A stretch of DNA of 6,772 nucleotides. Origin: Verrucomicrobiales bacterium. Its GTDB lineage: Bacteria > Verrucomicrobiota > Verrucomicrobiia > Verrucomicrobiales > DEV007. The translations under genes were made by a program, and so were the position numbers. A model generated the notes under the pieces. It was not told where the DNA came from and ran no database searches. It saw only the letters and a program-made list of their open reading frames with translations. The stretch spans positions 1 to 6,772 of the forward strand of contig SLGN01000070.1 of NCBI GenBank assembly GCA_007123695.1. The letters run 5' to 3'. Of the stretch, positions 5,485-6,772 are shown piece after piece (the first letter of the stretch is position 1; each line of letters starts with the position of its first letter).

Positions 5485-6509
5485 TGCGGATCGTCCTTCA
5501 TCCTGACCTGCACGCAGGTGCCGCCCCCGGAAGTTTCGAACGCGATCTCGGCGCCGATCGCGGCGGCGCGGTAGCGCATGATGCGCAGCCCCATTCCATC
5601 GCCCTCGGTTTCGGGAGGCAGCCCGCATCCGTCGTCCCGGATGGAGAGCAGCACCCCTTCGTCGGTCTGCGACAAGCCCACCGCGATGCGTCCCGCCCCG
5701 CTGTGGCGCACCGCATTGCGCACTGCCTCCTGCGCGATCCGGAAAAGCTGCACCGTGGCTTGCGCGTCCCCGATCAGGACGGGCTGCGGCATTTCGAGGA
5801 CGCATTCGATGCGTCCGCGCGTGCTGGTGCGCCGCGCGAGGTCGCGCAGCGCGGCCATCAGTCCCTGGGCGTCGAGTTCCACCGGGGCGAGCCCGCGGGC
5901 GAGGCTGCGGGCGAGGTCGATGCCCTCCTCGATCATCTCGACGAGACGGCGTGCGCCCTCGCTCTCGGCGGGAACGCTGGTGGCGAGCTTCCCATGCAGC
6001 ACCTGTCCGGCGAGGGCCGCTCCGGTCAGATGCTGGCAGAGGCTGTCGTGCAGGTCGTGGCCGATGCGGCGCTGCTCGCGTTCGCTGACTTCGAGCAGGG
6101 CGGCCTCGAGCCGGCGCCGTTCCGCGATCTCGGCACGGAGTTCGGCGGTCCGTTCCTGCACCCGGCGGCCAAGATCCCCTTGGAAGCGCCGCAGCAGATC
6201 GAGGGCGGCGACCATGGCGAGGTAGAGCGAGAGGGAGATGACGAGATTCCACCACGGCACCAGCACGCTGCCGTAGCGCGCTCCGCTGGCGAGGTCGCCG
6301 AGCAGCGAGCCGACCACCCCGACGACCGAGACGGCGATCCCCGCAACCCATCCGCGGAACCAAGTCGCCACGGAGATTGGCACGAGATAGAAGCTGGAGA
6401 AGGAAAGCTCGAAGCCCGTCAGGTAGTCCGCCGCCGCCACGAGAAGCAGGGTCGCGCATGCGAGCGCGAACCAACTGCGGCGGTTCTGCTGGAGAGAAGT
6501 TTCGGGCAT
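5481..6509 (-). CDS. membrane sensor histidine kinase, HisKA_3 / NarX-type
   Basis: Encodes 342 residues from the ATG at 6509. The N-terminal 105 residues hold about four hydrophobic segments (about 14-31, 38-50, 54-72, 86-104). The pattern DYLTG...FYLVPISVATWFRGW...WWNLVISL is an integral-membrane sensor seen in many kinases and GGDEF proteins whose ligand is generally unknown. A charged coiled-coil linker (about 106-145) follows. The dimerisation/phospho-acceptor region REQRRIGHDLHDSLCQHL (144-161) has H154 in the HD pair typical of HisKA_3 kinases. The ATPase domain has the N box (EAVRNAVRHS, 261-270), the G1 box (DDGCGLP, 292-298) and the G2 box (GDGMGLRIM, 303-311). No separate periplasmic sensing domain is present, so it probably senses a membrane or intramembrane cue. 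It overlaps the response regulator by 4 bases. The open frame continues upstream to a stop at 6734, with GTG codons at 6602 and 6599, so a longer N-terminus is possible. Confidence 0.92.
   Translation of the reverse strand: MPETSLQQNRRSWFALACATLLLVAAADYLTGFELSFSSFYLVPISVATWFRGWVAGIAVSVVGVVGSLLGDLASGARYGSVLVPWWNLVISLSLYLAMVAALDLLRRFQGDLGRRVQERTAELRAEIAERRRLEAALLEVSEREQRRIGHDLHDSLCQHLTGAALAGQVLHGKLATSVPAESEGARRLVEMIEEGIDLARSLARGLAPVELDAQGLMAALRDLARRTSTRGRIECVLEMPQPVLIGDAQATVQLFRIAQEAVRNAVRHSGAGRIAVGLSQTDEGVLLSIRDDGCGLPPETEGDGMGLRIMRYRAAAIGAEIAFETSGGGTCVQVRMKDDPQ
5494..5498 (-). promoter_or_regulatory. Shine-Dalgarno of the response regulator, inside the kinase gene
   Basis: AAGGA on the - strand, 9 bases before the ATG at 5484, lies within the last codons of the kinase gene. 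It fixes the regulator start at the ATGA overlap. Confidence 0.65.
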
Positions 6510-6522
6510 GTCGGCGAAGGCG

Positions 6523-6550
6523 AAGATAGCTCGCGTGCCGCGGTCGTCAA
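6523..6550 (-). promoter_or_regulatory. possible promoter of the kinase-regulator operon
   Basis: On the - strand TTGACG (6550-6545) matches -35 at 5 of 6 bases, and TATCTT (6528-6523) matches -10 at 4 of 6, with a 16-base spacer. Transcription would begin near 6516, only about 7 bases before the ATG at 6509. That would make a very short leader and fits the lack of a Shine-Dalgarno there. If the kinase really starts at a GTG near 6600, this match is fortuitous. Confidence 0.4.
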
Positions 6551-6599
6551 AAGGAGCCGTGCCATCAGTCGGATGTGCGGGATGCTCGCCCGCCACCAC

Positions 6600-6772
6600 C
6601 CGGCCGGGCGAGCCCCGGTCGAGGCCGAGGCGGGCGGATTTGAGGGTGTGGCTGTCGTCTTCCTTCCCCCGCAGCCAGACCCGGTCGTCCTGCGGACGAG
6701 CGCGAGGGAAGCGCGCTCGGGCGGTGCGCGATCAACGAGACGACGCTCGACCTCGTGGTGGCGGCGCTGGAG
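6600..6772. other. window edge without an assignable gene
   Basis: Coding-like signals conflict here. On the - strand the kinase frame stays open from 6731 inward with strongly G/C third positions between about 6600 and 6700, but has no ATG. On the + strand a frame open from ATG 6573 to the window end, and a different frame over the last 50 bases (reading AINETTLDLVVAALE), both look protein-like. A divergent gene running off the right edge is possible, but I cannot choose a frame. Confidence 0.3.

Noticed and set aside
4528..5574. Long + strand open frame across the barrel and regulator genes
   Set aside because: Antisense to two well-supported genes, with low-complexity composition and no recognisable motif.
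4831..6474. A 547-codon frame that could be read as one long protein ending in the response regulator
   Set aside because: The part upstream of 5484 is an Arg/Pro-rich shadow of the kinase gene. The regulator has its own ATG, a Shine-Dalgarno and the ATGA overlap.

Overview
The window is about 6.8 kb of GC-rich bacterial DNA (roughly two-thirds G+C by eye). The best clue to the organism is the large gene in the middle. It encodes an exported beta-propeller, HEAT-repeat and CxxCH cytochrome fusion of the Pirellula/Verrucomicrobium type, a family almost confined to the PVC group. A verrucomicrobial host is the most likely, with Planctomycetes as the alternative. No insertion sequence, CRISPR array or phage gene is visible.

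Left part, + strand. The window opens inside a gene for an ANL-superfamily AMP-forming ligase of the phenylacetate-CoA-ligase-like type, which stops at 524 without an obvious C-terminal lid domain. About 330 bases without a convincing gene follow. They hold a terminator-like hairpin and several other short inverted repeats. Next come a near-consensus sigma70-type promoter (858-886) and a complete tRNA-Ala(CGC) at 912-984.

Middle and right part, - strand. Four genes point left, convergent with the tRNA. In transcription order they are: a membrane histidine kinase (start 6509), a NarL/FixJ-type response regulator overlapping it by 4 bases (ATGA), a signal-peptide-bearing predicted outer-membrane beta-barrel protein 69 bases further on, and, after a terminator-like hairpin, the 903-residue exported haem protein. 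The kinase and regulator clearly form one translationally coupled two-component system. The barrel gene may be read through from it. The haem-protein gene probably has its own transcription start, and a perfect 7-3-7 inverted repeat sits just upstream of its ATG.

How they may work together is inference. A membrane sensor would control, through a LuxR-type DNA-binding regulator, an outer-membrane channel and a periplasmic dehydrogenase-like cytochrome. That would suit uptake and oxidation of an unknown substrate, but nothing in the sequence names the substrate. The right edge (about 6600-6772) is ambiguous: coding-like frames exist on both strands and no gene can be assigned with confidence.
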